A stretch of DNA of 64,000 nt from a virus: IMG/VR virus record IMGVR_UViG_3300035670_000112, positions 1 through 64,000 of that record; one strand, written 5' to 3'. Both the position numbers and the translations under genes were made by a program. Of this stretch, positions 1-7,741 are shown in pieces. The notes beneath the pieces were generated by a model. That model was not told where the DNA came from, ran no database searches, and was given only the letters and a program-made list of their open reading frames with translations. The number at the start of each line of letters is the position of its first letter. The first letter of the stretch is position 1.

Positions 1-2124
1 CCTGTCATAGTTGCCCACATTGGGGTCGTATGCTATCAGCTCCTTCACGAGTCCGTATGAACTCAATGTGGTATAATTCCTCTCTCCTTCCCCCTTCCCG
101 TACGCCTGCTCCATCAGGTACGATCTGATGAGACTGTTCCTCCAACCGTTCACGGCCTTCGTGGTATGGGTACCCTTCGCAGCATTCCCGTAACCGTTCC
201 TGCGGGTCATCTGCATGTCCTTGAGTATCCCTGGGGTATCAGCAAGCATATAGAGTGCATTTATACGGTCGAAGTACTGGAACATCCCCTTCTTGTTGTT
301 CTCGTAGTTGCACCTTGCATTGTAATACCGCATCAACCTGTAGCAGGTCTCATAGTACTCCTCAGCGGTACGTGGACGACCAGTGTACTCCGCAACTATC
401 CTGCCTGTCAGACGGTTCATTATGAATATGCTCCCCAATGAGGGACCTGTCGACATGTCATCGTCATACGGGTCGGCACCTGCTATGTAAAGACCTGACT
501 GCACACCGTCATTCGTCTTCAGAGGATGTTCGAATATCTCCACACACCCCTCAAGATCCCTCACGTCCATTATGGGGAACTGTCTTATCGGAGGAACGTC
601 ACTGAGCTGCCACTCTATCTTCCCATCCCTTGTGAACAGCTTCACCTTCCATGATATGGCATCATACCTCTTCGGATTGGTCTCCATCTCTGAGAGATGT
701 ATCTTCAGGTCCTCCACATTGAACAGATGGCCCTCCCTTCTCATCATCGCCTCCTGAGGAGTGATCGATCGGTCCGCCTTCTCCTGTACGAGTGCATTCG
801 GATCGTTCGTATTGGACGATACCACCTTCCTCTCGGTGAACACCTGTACAAGTGCCTCTATGACATCGGAGTTGCCATCACTGTCGTAACAGCCCTCACG
901 GTTCATGTACTCCCCACAGTAATAACCGCACAGTGTCCCTACGGGGGAGTTGCGGTCGAACACGTTCCTGATACCGTATATCCTGTATGCACTGGGATTC
1001 GAGAACAGTTCCCTCATACCCTCGAAATCCGCACCTTCGGTACCTCCAGTACCCCACGTGACTATCGTTCCGAAAGTACTGTTGCCCTGCTCCACAGAAG
1101 GTCTTGCGATCGCATACGCCTTCTTCAGATGAGGGAATTTACCAGCCTCCTCGAAGAGCAGCAGCTTTCCGCGCTTTCCCCTCGCCTTCTCAGGTTCACC
1201 CTTGGTGGTCACCCCTATTATCTCGCTCCGCATACCCTTCTCAGTGCGTGTACGCGGATCCCTGTAGGATGCCTTCTTGTGCATCTTGGTGTCCGCATAG
1301 TCCCTTGATTTCCTCCATGGGGTGTGATTGTCCACGAAGTTCAGTACGTCCCATGCCTTGTTGAGGATACCGTCACCCATGAGGTAATCTCCCTCGGATG
1401 CTATGGCGAACGACTTGCTGTTCTTGAAATGATAATAGTTCCTCGATCCCATGCTGCCCCCCTTGAAGGAGTATCCCCTACCCCTCGTCTTGAGACACAC
1501 CGCATGGCTGCCTCTCATCTCAGCCTGTTCGACATAATGGAACCACAGATAGTCGCTGTCCCATACACGTGGGAAATCCTCTATACGGTCAGCCTTGACA
1601 GACCGTGTGACCTGCTGCTCCACCTCATATGTGTCAGCGGATGAGAACCCCTCCACCATCGGCATCAGTCCGTCAACGGTCCTGTTCTCAGTCAGAAGTA
1701 TGGGACAGTAGTTCAGATACCAATAGTAATAACCTGGTATCCACTCACCGTCAGAAGGCCTTACAAGTCCCTCCCTGCATCTTCTCTGCTCCTCCTTCCA
1801 GAACTGCATGTACCTCGATGAGGGATGTCTGTTCGGTATCATATCACAGTATACCCCGTTCCTCTTGAAATAAAGTGCCCTCTCCCTGAAGAAATCCATG
1901 TCTTCAAGAAGATGCGGTTCAGTGATGTTCACAATGATCCTCCCATTGACATCCCTTCTGAGATCGCATGCCCTTCTCCTTCCTCTCTTCACCAGATTGA
2001 ATATGAAGGGTATCTCGGATATCGCACCGATCACATCGGCACGTACATCCTCATCCTCTATCATGTTGACCCTCATACTGTGATCGAACATGATGCTATC
2101 AAGAATACCCTTCTCCTGCTCCAT
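1..2124 (-). CDS. terL: Terminase large subunit (TerL), 3' end outside window
   Basis: This is the ATPase/nuclease motor that packages DNA into the procapsid. The minus-strand frame opens at 2124 with MEQEKGILDS and stays open to position 1, so about 708 residues are visible and the end is missing. The reading shows a Walker A-like segment (KTRGRGYSFKGGS, near 840-800 in descending coordinates of the first half of the protein) and a Walker B-like segment LLLFEEAG in which Glu replaces the usual Asp of D-E. Both resemble crAss-like terminases as I know them; the nuclease domain lies mostly outside the window. The start codon overlaps the stop of the upstream gene (ATGA), which fixes the start and indicates translational coupling. 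It is the most downstream gene visible in the left minus-strand operon; portal and capsid genes would be expected next, beyond the window edge. Confidence 0.85.
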   Translation of the reverse strand, partial: MEQEKGILDSIMFDHSMRVNMIEDEDVRADVIGAISEIPFIFNLVKRGRRRACDLRRDVNGRIIVNITEPHLLEDMDFFRERALYFKRNGVYCDMIPNRHPSSRYMQFWKEEQRRCREGLVRPSDGEWIPGYYYWYLNYCPILLTENRTVDGLMPMVEGFSSADTYEVEQQVTRSVKADRIEDFPRVWDSDYLWFHYVEQAEMRGSHAVCLKTRGRGYSFKGGSMGSRNYYHFKNSKSFAIASEGDYLMGDGILNKAWDVLNFVDNHTPWRKSRDYADTKMHKKASYRDPRTRTEKGMRSEIIGVTTKGEPEKARGKRGKLLLFEEAGKFPHLKKAYAIARPSVEQGNSTFGTIVTWGTGGTEGADFEGMRELFSNPSAYRIYGIRNVFDRNSPVGTLCGYYCGEYMNREGCYDSDGNSDVIEALVQVFTERKVVSSNTNDPNALVQEKADRSITPQEAMMRREGHLFNVEDLKIHLSEMETNPKRYDAISWKVKLFTRDGKIEWQLSDVPPIRQFPIMDVRDLEGCVEIFEHPLKTNDGVQSGLYIAGADPYDDDMSTGPSLGSIFIMNRLTGRIVAEYTGRPRTAEEYYETCYRLMRYYNARCNYENNKKGMFQYFDRINALYMLADTPGILKDMQMTRRNGYGNAAKGTHTTKAVNGWRNSLIRSYLMEQAYGKGEGERNYTTLSSYGLVKELIAYDPNVGNYDR

Positions 2125-2684
2125 CAGTCTGGATTCATATCCTCATCCTCGAATTCAGCCTTCTCCCTTCCTCCTCTCAGAGCAAGACTCTCAGCTATCT
2201 CGAACTCCACGAGCCTCTGTGTCTCCTGAAGGCTCTTGATGGTTGTCGGAAGCCTGTTCAACATCTCCTGCACCTTCTTGGCATCATGCACCACTGCTCC
2301 CTTGTCATTCCGTTCATTGAGATCCACTGTCAATAGGAAATTGTCCAACTTCCTCTGTGCCTCCCATGCACTGTCAAGACTGTCCATCGAACGTGTACGG
2401 CTCAACTCCTTATACTTTCTCAGGCACTTCTCAGTGATACCGTCAGGCTCCCACCCTCTGATATCACCCATCAGGTCATTCCTCACCTGAGACTCCCTCT
2501 CGCCATCTGACAGCCTTATATAGGGCGACCTCATATCGACCATGAAGAATATGTAGGACAGCTCTGCGAACAGAGCATCCTTCCTCTTACGTGCAGCAAC
2601 AAGCTGTTTGAACTCATCCACCAACAGTACCTGTGGTGCGATGACCAGCCTGCCGTCATCATCCATCTCAAAAAGATGCTTCAT
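2124..2684 (-). CDS. Hypothetical protein directly upstream of TerL (candidate small terminase)
   Basis: 186 residues, mostly predicted helical and charged, with an acidic tail (EFEDEDMNPD). I do not recognise a family. It sits directly upstream of terL, with overlapping stop and start codons, and small terminase subunits commonly occupy that place. No helix-turn-helix is obvious, so the small-terminase idea rests on position only. It overlaps the upstream GroES-like gene by 4 nt. Confidence 0.75.
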   Translation of the reverse strand: MKHLFEMDDDGRLVIAPQVLLVDEFKQLVAARKRKDALFAELSYIFFMVDMRSPYIRLSDGERESQVRNDLMGDIRGWEPDGITEKCLRKYKELSRTRSMDSLDSAWEAQRKLDNFLLTVDLNERNDKGAVVHDAKKVQEMLNRLPTTIKSLQETQRLVEFEIAESLALRGGREKAEFEDEDMNPD

Positions 2685-3121
2685 TCCTGCACTATACGAT
2701 TGCCGTCACTGTCGAACTCGTGCTCGTAGCCCTCACTCACCTTCGCCTTCAGTGCCTTCATCTTCCCGAATCTCACATAGTCCGTAAGGTCCCTTACGAT
2801 CGAAGTGTCCGATCCTACGATATCATCAAGGTCAGGCTGCTCATCAAAGAGCACTGCAATGTCATACTCCTGTATCAGATGGTACATCTCACCATCATGT
2901 ATCACTGCCGCTGGTGTGCAGTTCGTGTTCAACAGTCCCCACTGTCCCACCTTCGCATGCTTCACGTCTGGACCTACTGCCATCAGTTCGACACAGGGCA
3001 CCACATCACGCTTACGCTTGATGTCCACTATCACACCTCCCTTTGTCGTCTCAGGCTTCAGATACGCCTTCGTGATCACTTTCGACCCCATCGGGGTCAC
3101 TCCCTTCAATCTCTCCTTCAT
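2681..3121 (-). CDS. GroES-like co-chaperonin
   Basis: 146 residues. Residues about 11-95 follow the GroES pattern: an opening strand (MGSKVITKAYL), then KPETTKGGVIVDIKRKRD like the GroES E-x-x-x-x-TKGGI-x-P segment, then VELMAVGPDVKHAKVGQWGLL like the V-A-V-G-P-G strand, and EYDIAVLF in the place of the final E-x-D-I-L-x-V strand. T4 gp31 is the known precedent of a phage GroES substitute used to fold the capsid protein. The insert between strands is long enough to hold a mobile loop, but I cannot identify a GroEL-binding triplet. The extra C-terminal 50 residues are acidic and unrecognised. It lies in the terminase operon and overlaps the next gene upstream by about 70 nt; an alternative start at 3091 (MGSKV) would shorten that overlap. 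Confidence 0.7.
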   Translation of the reverse strand: MKERLKGVTPMGSKVITKAYLKPETTKGGVIVDIKRKRDVVPCVELMAVGPDVKHAKVGQWGLLNTNCTPAAVIHDGEMYHLIQEYDIAVLFDEQPDLDDIVGSDTSIVRDLTDYVRFGKMKALKAKVSEGYEHEFDSDGNRIVQE

Positions 3122-3386
3122 TCCGTCTCATGTACTGTGCAATGAATGCCTCCATCGCCTCTCTGTTATCAACCGTATTCACAAGCCCTTTGCTCATACC
3201 CTTGAAAGGGTACGGATCCCATGACAGTCTACCTTTCTTGAATCTCTTCAACAGTCGGTCCGCCATACTCCTTCTGAGCCTGTACTCCTCGAAGGTCTCC
3301 CCTTCATCCGCGAGTCTTGCCGACACGCTACTGACGAACAGTCGCACCCCGTCCTTCTCAAAGTACGGTATGCCACTGTCTGTCAT
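3051..3386 (-). CDS. Hypothetical protein
   Basis: 111 residues starting MTDSGIPYFEKDGVRLF. This start lies 1 nt after the stop of the upstream gene, so I prefer it to longer options at 3407 or 3464. The middle is basic (RRSMADRLLKRFKKGRLSW) and the tail is very acidic (EGEIEGSDPDGVESDHEG). The acidic tail is encoded within the overlap with the GroES-like gene and may be constrained by it. No family recognised. Confidence 0.6.
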   Translation of the reverse strand: MTDSGIPYFEKDGVRLFVSSVSARLADEGETFEEYRLRRSMADRLLKRFKKGRLSWDPYPFKGMSKGLVNTVDNREAMEAFIAQYMRRNEGEIEGSDPDGVESDHEGVSEA

Positions 3387-3387
3387 C

Positions 3388-3606
3388 CTATGCTCCCCAT
3401 CTGTCATTGCTCTCCCCGATATCATCATTACTGAACGGTCCCTTGAAAGGGATGACCACATCATCCTCCTTCATTCCCTTTCTCTGACCGTCCTTCTTAT
3501 CCTTTATGAACTTCCGTATGGCAGCAGCACCCTCGATGACATCATCAAGCTCACCGTTCCTGTACACGTTCAATATGAACTGTTCATTCCTCATCATCTC
3601 TTCCAT
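3388..3606 (-). CDS. Hypothetical small protein
   Basis: 72 residues (MEEMMRNEQFILNVYRNG...). Predicted mixed helix and strand; no recognised motif. It overlaps the upstream zinc-ribbon gene by 13 nt and is followed 1 nt later by the next gene, as expected for a tightly packed phage operon. Confidence 0.65.
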   Translation of the reverse strand: MEEMMRNEQFILNVYRNGELDDVIEGAAAIRKFIKDKKDGQRKGMKEDDVVIPFKGPFSNDDIGESNDRWGA

Positions 3607-3827
3607 TTTGATCCTCCTTTGCTCTCAGGGTTCGGACAGTCCGACAGTGAACTCCTCGTCTTTGCAGCAAGTGGACATCCGCACTGTCCGCAGATCAGAA
3701 CACCCATGGCATTCCTCATATCACTGCATGTGATGCATATCTCCGCCCTTCTCAGAGCCTCCTTCTCATTCACAGGGTCCTTCATGACATATCTTGTCCA
3801 CCCCTCAACTATCGCCCTTACATCCAT
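3594..3827 (-). CDS. Small zinc-ribbon protein
   Basis: 77 residues. Cysteines are arranged as C-I-T-C, then C-G-Q-C-G-C-P, then a later S-D-C-P, which fits a single zinc ribbon of the sort common in small tailed-phage proteins. The N-terminal half (VNEKEALRRAEIC) is helical. Role unknown; proteins of this type are often encoded near terminase or structural genes. It overlaps both neighbours by a few tens of bases. Confidence 0.75.
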   Translation of the reverse strand: MDVRAIVEGWTRYVMKDPVNEKEALRRAEICITCSDMRNAMGVLICGQCGCPLAAKTRSSLSDCPNPESKGGSKWKR

Positions 3828-4053
3828 CCTTCCTACTGTTCATGTACAGCATCTCTGCGAATCTCGGTACGAACTTCCCGAGACCTCTCATATATACCAC
3901 CTTGAAGGTTCCCACATCGTTCCTATCAGATTCCGACATCACCTTCTTAAGCACCTGGAACTGATTCTTCCAGGCCTTCTCAAGCACATAGGACGGTATA
4001 CCGTACCTGGATGCTATCTCATCTATGAGCTCAGACCTCCGATCCGACCTCAT
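3805..4053 (-). CDS. Hypothetical small protein
   Basis: 82 residues with a helical N-terminus (ELIDEIASRYGIPSYVLEKAWKN) that could be a small helix-turn-helix, followed by a strand-rich segment GTFKVVYMRGLGKFVPRF. I do not recognise the family. It overlaps its upstream and downstream neighbours by about 23 nt each. Confidence 0.65.
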   Translation of the reverse strand: MRSDRRSELIDEIASRYGIPSYVLEKAWKNQFQVLKKVMSESDRNDVGTFKVVYMRGLGKFVPRFAEMLYMNSRKDGCKGDS

Positions 4054-4429
4054 CCTTCACCTTGAAACTGAACACTATCGCATTCATCTTCCCTGGATAC
4101 AGCCTCAATGCCCTGTGCAGATAATTGTCTGCATCCATCAGTCTGTGTCTCCTGAGAGCAGTGAGACAGTTCGCAAAACCAGCATCACTCATCTTCAACG
4201 CTTCCGCCATCTCCCTCTTACTCTCATAGGAGAACAAGGCTCTCCACTTCTTGGGATCCTCAGGGTCCCTGTAATCCTTGGCAAGCAGGCTGTTCCTGTA
4301 CATCACCTCGGCAAGTACCTGACGTTCCTGTCTTCTCAACCTGTCTATCGGGGACTGAACGGTCATAAGCTCCACATACATCGTAAAGAACGATCTCTCA
4401 GTACCCTTCAACTCATATCTCCTCTCCAT
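4031..4429 (-). CDS. Winged-helix/HTH-like protein, probable regulator
   Basis: 132 residues from MERRYELKG. A start at 4468 is possible in frame but would lie upstream of the promoter at 4447-4478, so I chose 4429, about 10 nt after the expected transcription start. Residues about 65-110 (KREMAEALKMSDAGFANCLTALRRHRLM) look like a helix-turn-helix with a recognition helix, followed by a wing-like strand segment. It is the first gene after its own promoter and so could regulate the packaging operon; that role is an inference. Confidence 0.7.
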   Translation of the reverse strand: MERRYELKGTERSFFTMYVELMTVQSPIDRLRRQERQVLAEVMYRNSLLAKDYRDPEDPKKWRALFSYESKREMAEALKMSDAGFANCLTALRRHRLMDADNYLHRALRLYPGKMNAIVFSFKVKDEVGSEV

Positions 4430-4446
4430 CCGCTCTGCTCTCCCTG

Positions 4447-4478
4447 CAAATATACGAACCAATAACACACTCTGTCAA
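4447..4478 (-). promoter_or_regulatory. Bacteroidota-type promoter for the terminase operon
   Basis: Read on the minus strand: TTG at 4478-4476, a 21-bp spacer, then TATATTTG at 4454-4447. The TAnnTTTG box with a distant TTG is the primary sigma-factor promoter of Bacteroidota. The spacing is at the long end. It points at the HTH gene that starts at 4429. Confidence 0.65.
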
Positions 4479-4504
4479 TCAATCTCACAGAAAATATTAA
4501 AAAC

Positions 4505-4798
4505 TCATATGAATCTCTCATCGTCCTCCCCTACGACATCATCCTGACGGTCCCTATCACCATAATATACATCCATACATCTCTCATGGAACTGCTCCCC
4601 TATGGCAGTCTCCACATCTACATCCTTCCCCTCCTCTATCGGATAGTACCCTGTAAGCTCCACCGATACGAACTCATCTTCCGTATTGAGCACATGTGTG
4701 AACAGTAACACCTTCACAACCCTCACACCGTCAACAACGGACTCACTCCTCTCGAACTTAATCTCAGGATACTGGTATGCCACGCCTTCCTCTCCCAT
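4505..4798 (-). CDS. Hypothetical protein
   Basis: 97 residues from MGEEGVAYQYPE; the A-rich run just before this ATG is typical of Bacteroidota initiation, and the longer start at 4834 would overlap the attenuator-like hairpin. The protein is strand-rich with an acidic tail (DRDRQDDVVGEDDERFI). No family recognised. It is the first gene downstream of the strong promoter at 5018-5048. Confidence 0.65.
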   Translation of the reverse strand: MGEEGVAYQYPEIKFERSESVVDGVRVVKVLLFTHVLNTEDEFVSVELTGYYPIEEGKDVDVETAIGEQFHERCMDVYYGDRDRQDDVVGEDDERFI

Positions 4799-4826
4799 TT
4801 TTTTTGCGTTTTGAACTTCACCTCGT

Positions 4827-4848
4827 AAAAACACTCGCTTCTGCGAGT
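4827..4848 (-). terminator. Attenuator-like intrinsic terminator in the leader
   Basis: On the minus strand a 6-bp stem (ACTCGC/GCGAGT) with an AGAA loop is followed by GTTTTT. It sits about 170 nt downstream of the promoter at 5018-5048 and just ahead of the gene at 4798, so transcripts would stop there unless read-through or antitermination occurs. Confidence 0.6.
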
Positions 4849-5011
4849 CAAAAACTCAGACCTTGTACCTACATCGGAGTTTGTTGAGTATATCAATATC
4901 TACCCGATCCAACAGGAGTGGTCACCTGAAGTTCCAACTGAGACCTGTATACCGTCCCTTTGATCAGCCTTACGGGGCTACGCAGTCTCAGAAACTGCAT
5001 TCTCAATAGGA
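4849..5011 (-). ncRNA. Untranslated leader RNA between promoter and attenuator
   Basis: About 165 nt with no ORF. On the minus strand a GAGAC...GTCTC pairing and several shorter hairpins can be drawn. Either an attenuator leader or a short stable RNA; the sequence alone does not decide. Confidence 0.4.
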
Positions 5012-5017
5012 ACGGTA

Positions 5018-5048
5018 CAAATATACAACACGAAAACCCGTATGTCAA
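5018..5048 (-). promoter_or_regulatory. Strong Bacteroidota-type promoter, leftward
   Basis: Minus strand: TTG at 5048-5046 (context TTGACA), 20-bp spacer, TATATTTG at 5025-5018. This is a near-consensus match and probably the main promoter of the leftward gene set. Just beyond it, at about 5058-5086, are long A and T runs that could melt easily or terminate transcription. Confidence 0.75.
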
Positions 5049-5191
5049 GTGTCGGGCAAAAAAAAATCAAAAAAAAATTTTTTTCATATAGGCGGGTGGT
5101 TACCACCGTGACATAAAGCCCCTACTCGAGTAAGGCATCTGGAAAGTCCCCCCAGGTGTCCGAACGTAAACGGGGACATATACCTAATATC

Positions 5192-5467
5192 ATGGAAAAC
5201 ACACTGGAATTCATTGACCGCCTCAGCATGTCTGAAGCAAAGAAAGTCCTTGGGGTCGACAGCATCGCTCTCAAGAAGAACCCTCACACTGGAAAGCTGT
5301 TCGCAGTCAATTCCGTTGGCAAGCAGATCGAGGGTCTCGTTGTCTCCACCAAATTCAACGTTGACGCAGAGGACGTTTGCATCAGCGAGGTCGAGGGTAC
5401 CAACGGTCGCTTCTACCTGCTTCACGAGCAGAAGGAGGGAAGATTGCCTGCCTTGAGAACCTTCTAA
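5192..5467 (+). CDS. Hypothetical small protein
   Basis: 91 residues from MENTLEFIDRLSM; an in-frame GTG at 5156 lies in GC-rich sequence that looks like leader. Compact alpha/beta pattern with strands GKLFAVNSV, IEGLVVSTKF and DVCISEVEG, possibly a small ssDNA/RNA-binding or modulator protein, but no family is recognised. It is isolated, divergent from the left operon, and followed by a GC-rich hairpin, so it is probably transcribed alone. Confidence 0.65.
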   Translation: MENTLEFIDRLSMSEAKKVLGVDSIALKKNPHTGKLFAVNSVGKQIEGLVVSTKFNVDAEDVCISEVEGTNGRFYLLHEQKEGRLPALRTF

Positions 5468-5475
5468 GGTTCCTC

Positions 5476-5497
5476 AGGGGGGCAACCCCCTTTGTTC
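5476..5497 (+). terminator. Terminator-like hairpin
   Basis: AGGGGG/CCCCCT stem closed by a GCAA tetraloop, followed by TTGTT, immediately after the stop codon of the gene at 5192-5467. Confidence 0.55.
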
Positions 5498-5556
5498 CCG
5501 TCTTTCCTTGTGTACGACACATGTACGATGTGTACTACACTGATAGACAGGCAGTT

Positions 5557-5624
5557 GAGGATACGCAGGTGTGCTTTATATGTATGTTTGACGTGCATAA
5601 AAACCCACACCCTGCGTATACCTC
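5557..5624. repeat. Long imperfect hairpin
   Basis: GAGGATACGCAGGTGTG (5557-5573) pairs with the complement at 5606-5624, giving about 17 paired bases with two single-base bulges and a 32-nt loop. A smaller hairpin, GTGAACA/TGTTCAC, follows at 5692-5715. Confidence 0.6.
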
Positions 5625-5825
5625 ATCTTTACATCACCAGTATACACACCTCATGTATACTTTAATATATGGACCTTTCCACACACACCAAGTGAACAGG
5701 TGTACCGTTGTTCACACCACAATATGTCTCCGACCATGAGAACATTTGTCATCATCAACGGGGTTGTCACCCTTGTTGAGTACATCATCAACGCTAACGC
5801 ATAGTTAGTGTACAGTATTTTGGTC

Positions 5826-5860
5826 GGTCGCACTCCTCTTCGGAGGGTGTGACCTTCTTT
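5826..5860 (+). terminator. Terminator-like hairpin
   Basis: GGTCGCACTCC pairs with GGAGGGTGTGACC (one wobble, small bulge) and is followed by TTCTTT. No clear gene lies just upstream, so it would end an RNA transcript from the structured region. Confidence 0.5.
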
Positions 5861-6279
5861 AAATCCTCTGAACCAATGAAGAGGTGAAGGCATTCACATT
5901 GTCTTCAAGATCTTATGGGAAGAGATGAGTAAGTGATAGACTCTCTTCCCTATGTTAATGCACCATTCTCACGTGGATATGAAGACTTCTGAGAGACAAC
6001 CAGCTCAAGAGAGACTGCACTCAACTCAGATGTGAAACCACCTGATTAATAAAGTGAACTCTATGTGGTAAGCAGAGTTTAATGCAGCCTTGGTCTAATT
6101 GCCAAAATGCAGCTTATTAGTAGGACGCTGAAACATGCACAATAACTATTAATTGGAAGGGAATACTTAAATAGCATCAGAAACAGAGCTATTACAACTG
6201 AGTGCAGAGGGATTATCGGATTGAAGGTTAAGCAATAGACCTATGAACTTATTGCATCATTCATAATATCAATAGTACA

Positions 6280-6504
6280 ATGAGATACTACATCTTTGAT
6301 TTTCTGTTCATCTGTTCAATGCCACTTGTGCTTCTTGTATCGGTATGGACATTCTGTCTGTTCCAATTCGATATACTGTGGGTGACATCATCATCCCCGT
6401 ACATCATGATACAGGCACTTTTCACATTGTTCGCACCTTTCGTAATGTTCTCAGCTTCCTGCCCTGAACATACGATCATTTACAGGGCTCTTCACGATAA
6501 ATAG
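6280..6504 (+). CDS. Possible small membrane protein
   Basis: 74 residues with two hydrophobic stretches (FLFICSMPLVLLVSVWTFCLF and MIQALFTLFAPFVMFSA) that could be membrane helices. It is the best coding candidate in the structured region, but there is no promoter or recognised family, and an antisense ORF of similar length exists. Doubtful. Confidence 0.35.
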   Translation: MRYYIFDFLFICSMPLVLLVSVWTFCLFQFDILWVTSSSPYIMIQALFTLFAPFVMFSASCPEHTIIYRALHDK

Positions 6505-6747
6505 GATCGTTCCCTATTGACCACATCTGGAGAGCAGTGCTGCATGTGCACACCATGCATCATATATTTCAATGTGTGCCGTCACCACTGACGGAAGTAG
6601 ACCATTCAGCAATACTGCAAGAGGAACGGGCTTGCATATGAACCCGATGACATCATAAGTGAGGTCATCAGGGCTATATCCATAGGGGAGTGGTACCCTA
6701 TGGATGAATTTTTTTTTACCAGTAATCACGTGATCACTAACCTTTTA

Positions 6748-6755
6748 ATACATTT
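6748..6755 (+). promoter_or_regulatory. Possible -7 box of a promoter for a short RNA
   Basis: TACATTTG matches the Bacteroidota TAnnTTTG box. The expected -33 TTG is not clear (T-rich run instead). Together with the terminator at 6955-6988 it would define a transcript of about 225 nt carrying at most a 60-residue ORF (GTG start at 6761, one membrane-like helix) or a 40-residue one (ATG at 6759). Confidence 0.35.
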
Positions 6756-6954
6756 GTAATGTGGAGATTTCATCAGACGATCCAGATCATCCCTACAATA
6801 TCTATTGTAGTGGAGGAGAGTACACCTTATATCATCGTGTTCTTTCCTATTTTCGGAGCATTGGAATATCGGTTCTTGTAAGCATCGCACTCATACAGCA
6901 CATCATCAATATCATGATGTTGCTGTATTGGCATGTGGTATAATGCCCTTCTTC

Positions 6955-6988
6955 ACATCCCAGGTCCTAAAAAGACCTGGGATGTTTC
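6955..6988 (+). terminator. Intrinsic terminator
   Basis: Perfect 12-bp stem ACATCCCAGGTC/GACCTGGGATGT with a 7-nt A-rich loop, followed by a short T run. Confidence 0.65.
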
Positions 6989-7031
6989 CAATCAAGTGGC
7001 AACACATTGGTTGAAAGAGTAAAGCAACAAG

Positions 7032-7106
7032 TTGTACAGATAGTAACAATCAGATGCTGCAGCATCCAACCACACAGGAGAGTGTAAACTATAATGATAT
7101 GTACAA
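7032..7106. ncRNA. Closed-stem RNA element, 75 nt
   Basis: TTGTACA (7032-7038) pairs with TGTACAA (7100-7106). Inside are a self-complementary GATGCTGCAGCATC and a small ACAC/GTGT hairpin, plus a possible ATAGT/ACTAT extension of the closing stem. tRNA-sized but without a T-arm consensus; function unknown. Confidence 0.35.
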
Positions 7107-7139
7107 AGAAAGAAAGACAATTTGTTGAAATTCACCTGA

Positions 7140-7239
7140 GAACAATAGACGGTCATCCACTAAAGGTGTGTCCCTGAAGTTGACGATCTTCTTCAAACCC
7201 CTGATGATAGTTCTAGCCAAAGAGCGTTGTCTGTTGTTC
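7140..7239. ncRNA. Closed-stem RNA element, 100 nt
   Basis: An 11-bp closing stem: GAACAATAGAC (7140-7150) with GTCTGTTGTTC (7229-7239), one G-T wobble. Interior hairpins are weak. No family recognised. Confidence 0.35.
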
Positions 7240-7488
7240 TGTGTGGAGCAACTGTGGCACTAACGGGTAGTTAGGTCAAGAATGTACCGTTCGATTCGGT
7301 TGTTGTGATGAAGCATCCAGAGATGGCAATCTGGCAGGTGATAATTTATTGAGAGAGTTACAACAGGTGAAGGTTGTATTTACAGAGTAAGAGTCCTGAC
7401 AGCGATGCTTAGGATGCTATCAGCAATAAATGCCTTTGTAATGAAGGAGTTGAATAGTTGACATGCTGCTCTGATCTCTCATCTTATT

Positions 7489-7583
7489 GTTCCCGTCCAA
7501 TTGCAGGCTTGGTTAGTTCCCAAGAGACTGTCAATGCTTAATAGTTGCAGGACACAGCATTCAAGGTGCAACCTTGCGGGAAC
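7489..7583. ncRNA. Cloverleaf-like RNA element, 95 nt
   Basis: Closing stem GTTCCCG (7489-7495)/CGGGAAC (7577-7583) of exactly 7 bp. Three internal hairpins follow in order: CTTGG/CCAAG, AATGCT/AGCATT with a 17-nt loop, and CAAGG/CCTTG with a 5-nt loop. The layout mimics a tRNA, but the last arm lacks the 7-nt TTCRANN loop and no anticodon loop is recognisable, so I do not call it a tRNA. Confidence 0.4.
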
Positions 7584-7685
7584 ATATTCTATTGAGAGAG
7601 TGGACACACACGTGTATCAGCTAATGACCATAATGACCACATTAAGAGAATGTGGGTGGAAGACACGAAGCTCTCTCATCTTATT

Positions 7686-7739
7686 GAAACCGTTCTGATT
7701 CATTACAGACATTGGAGTGGACAGAATGGTTTCTTTTTT
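7686..7739 (+). terminator. Intrinsic terminator with long loop
   Basis: GAAACCGTTCTG pairs with CAGAATGGTTTC (one wobble) across a 24-nt loop and is followed by six Ts. It ends the structured region directly before the tRNA-Leu-like gene. Confidence 0.6.
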
Positions 7740-7741
7740 AC

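Larger units (their letters stand above)
5498..7741. other. Structured, largely non-coding region
   Basis: About 2.2 kb with only short, poorly supported ORFs on both strands but a high density of inverted repeats, terminator-like hairpins and closed-stem elements of tRNA-like size (listed separately where clear). Direct repeats TATTGAGAGAGT (7346 and 7588) and CTCTCATCTTATTG (7476 and 7673) recur. crAss-like phages often place tRNA genes between their two gene blocks, so this may be an RNA-gene cluster. I could not fold it computationally. Confidence 0.5.

Noticed and set aside
5651-5893. Minus-strand 80-residue ORF in the structured region
   Set aside because: It crosses terminator-like hairpins and has no promoter or recognisable domain.
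7489-7583. Candidate tRNA with a 7-bp acceptor-like stem
   Set aside because: The last arm has a 5-nt loop without TTCRANN and there is no anticodon loop, so it is reported only as a cloverleaf-like RNA.
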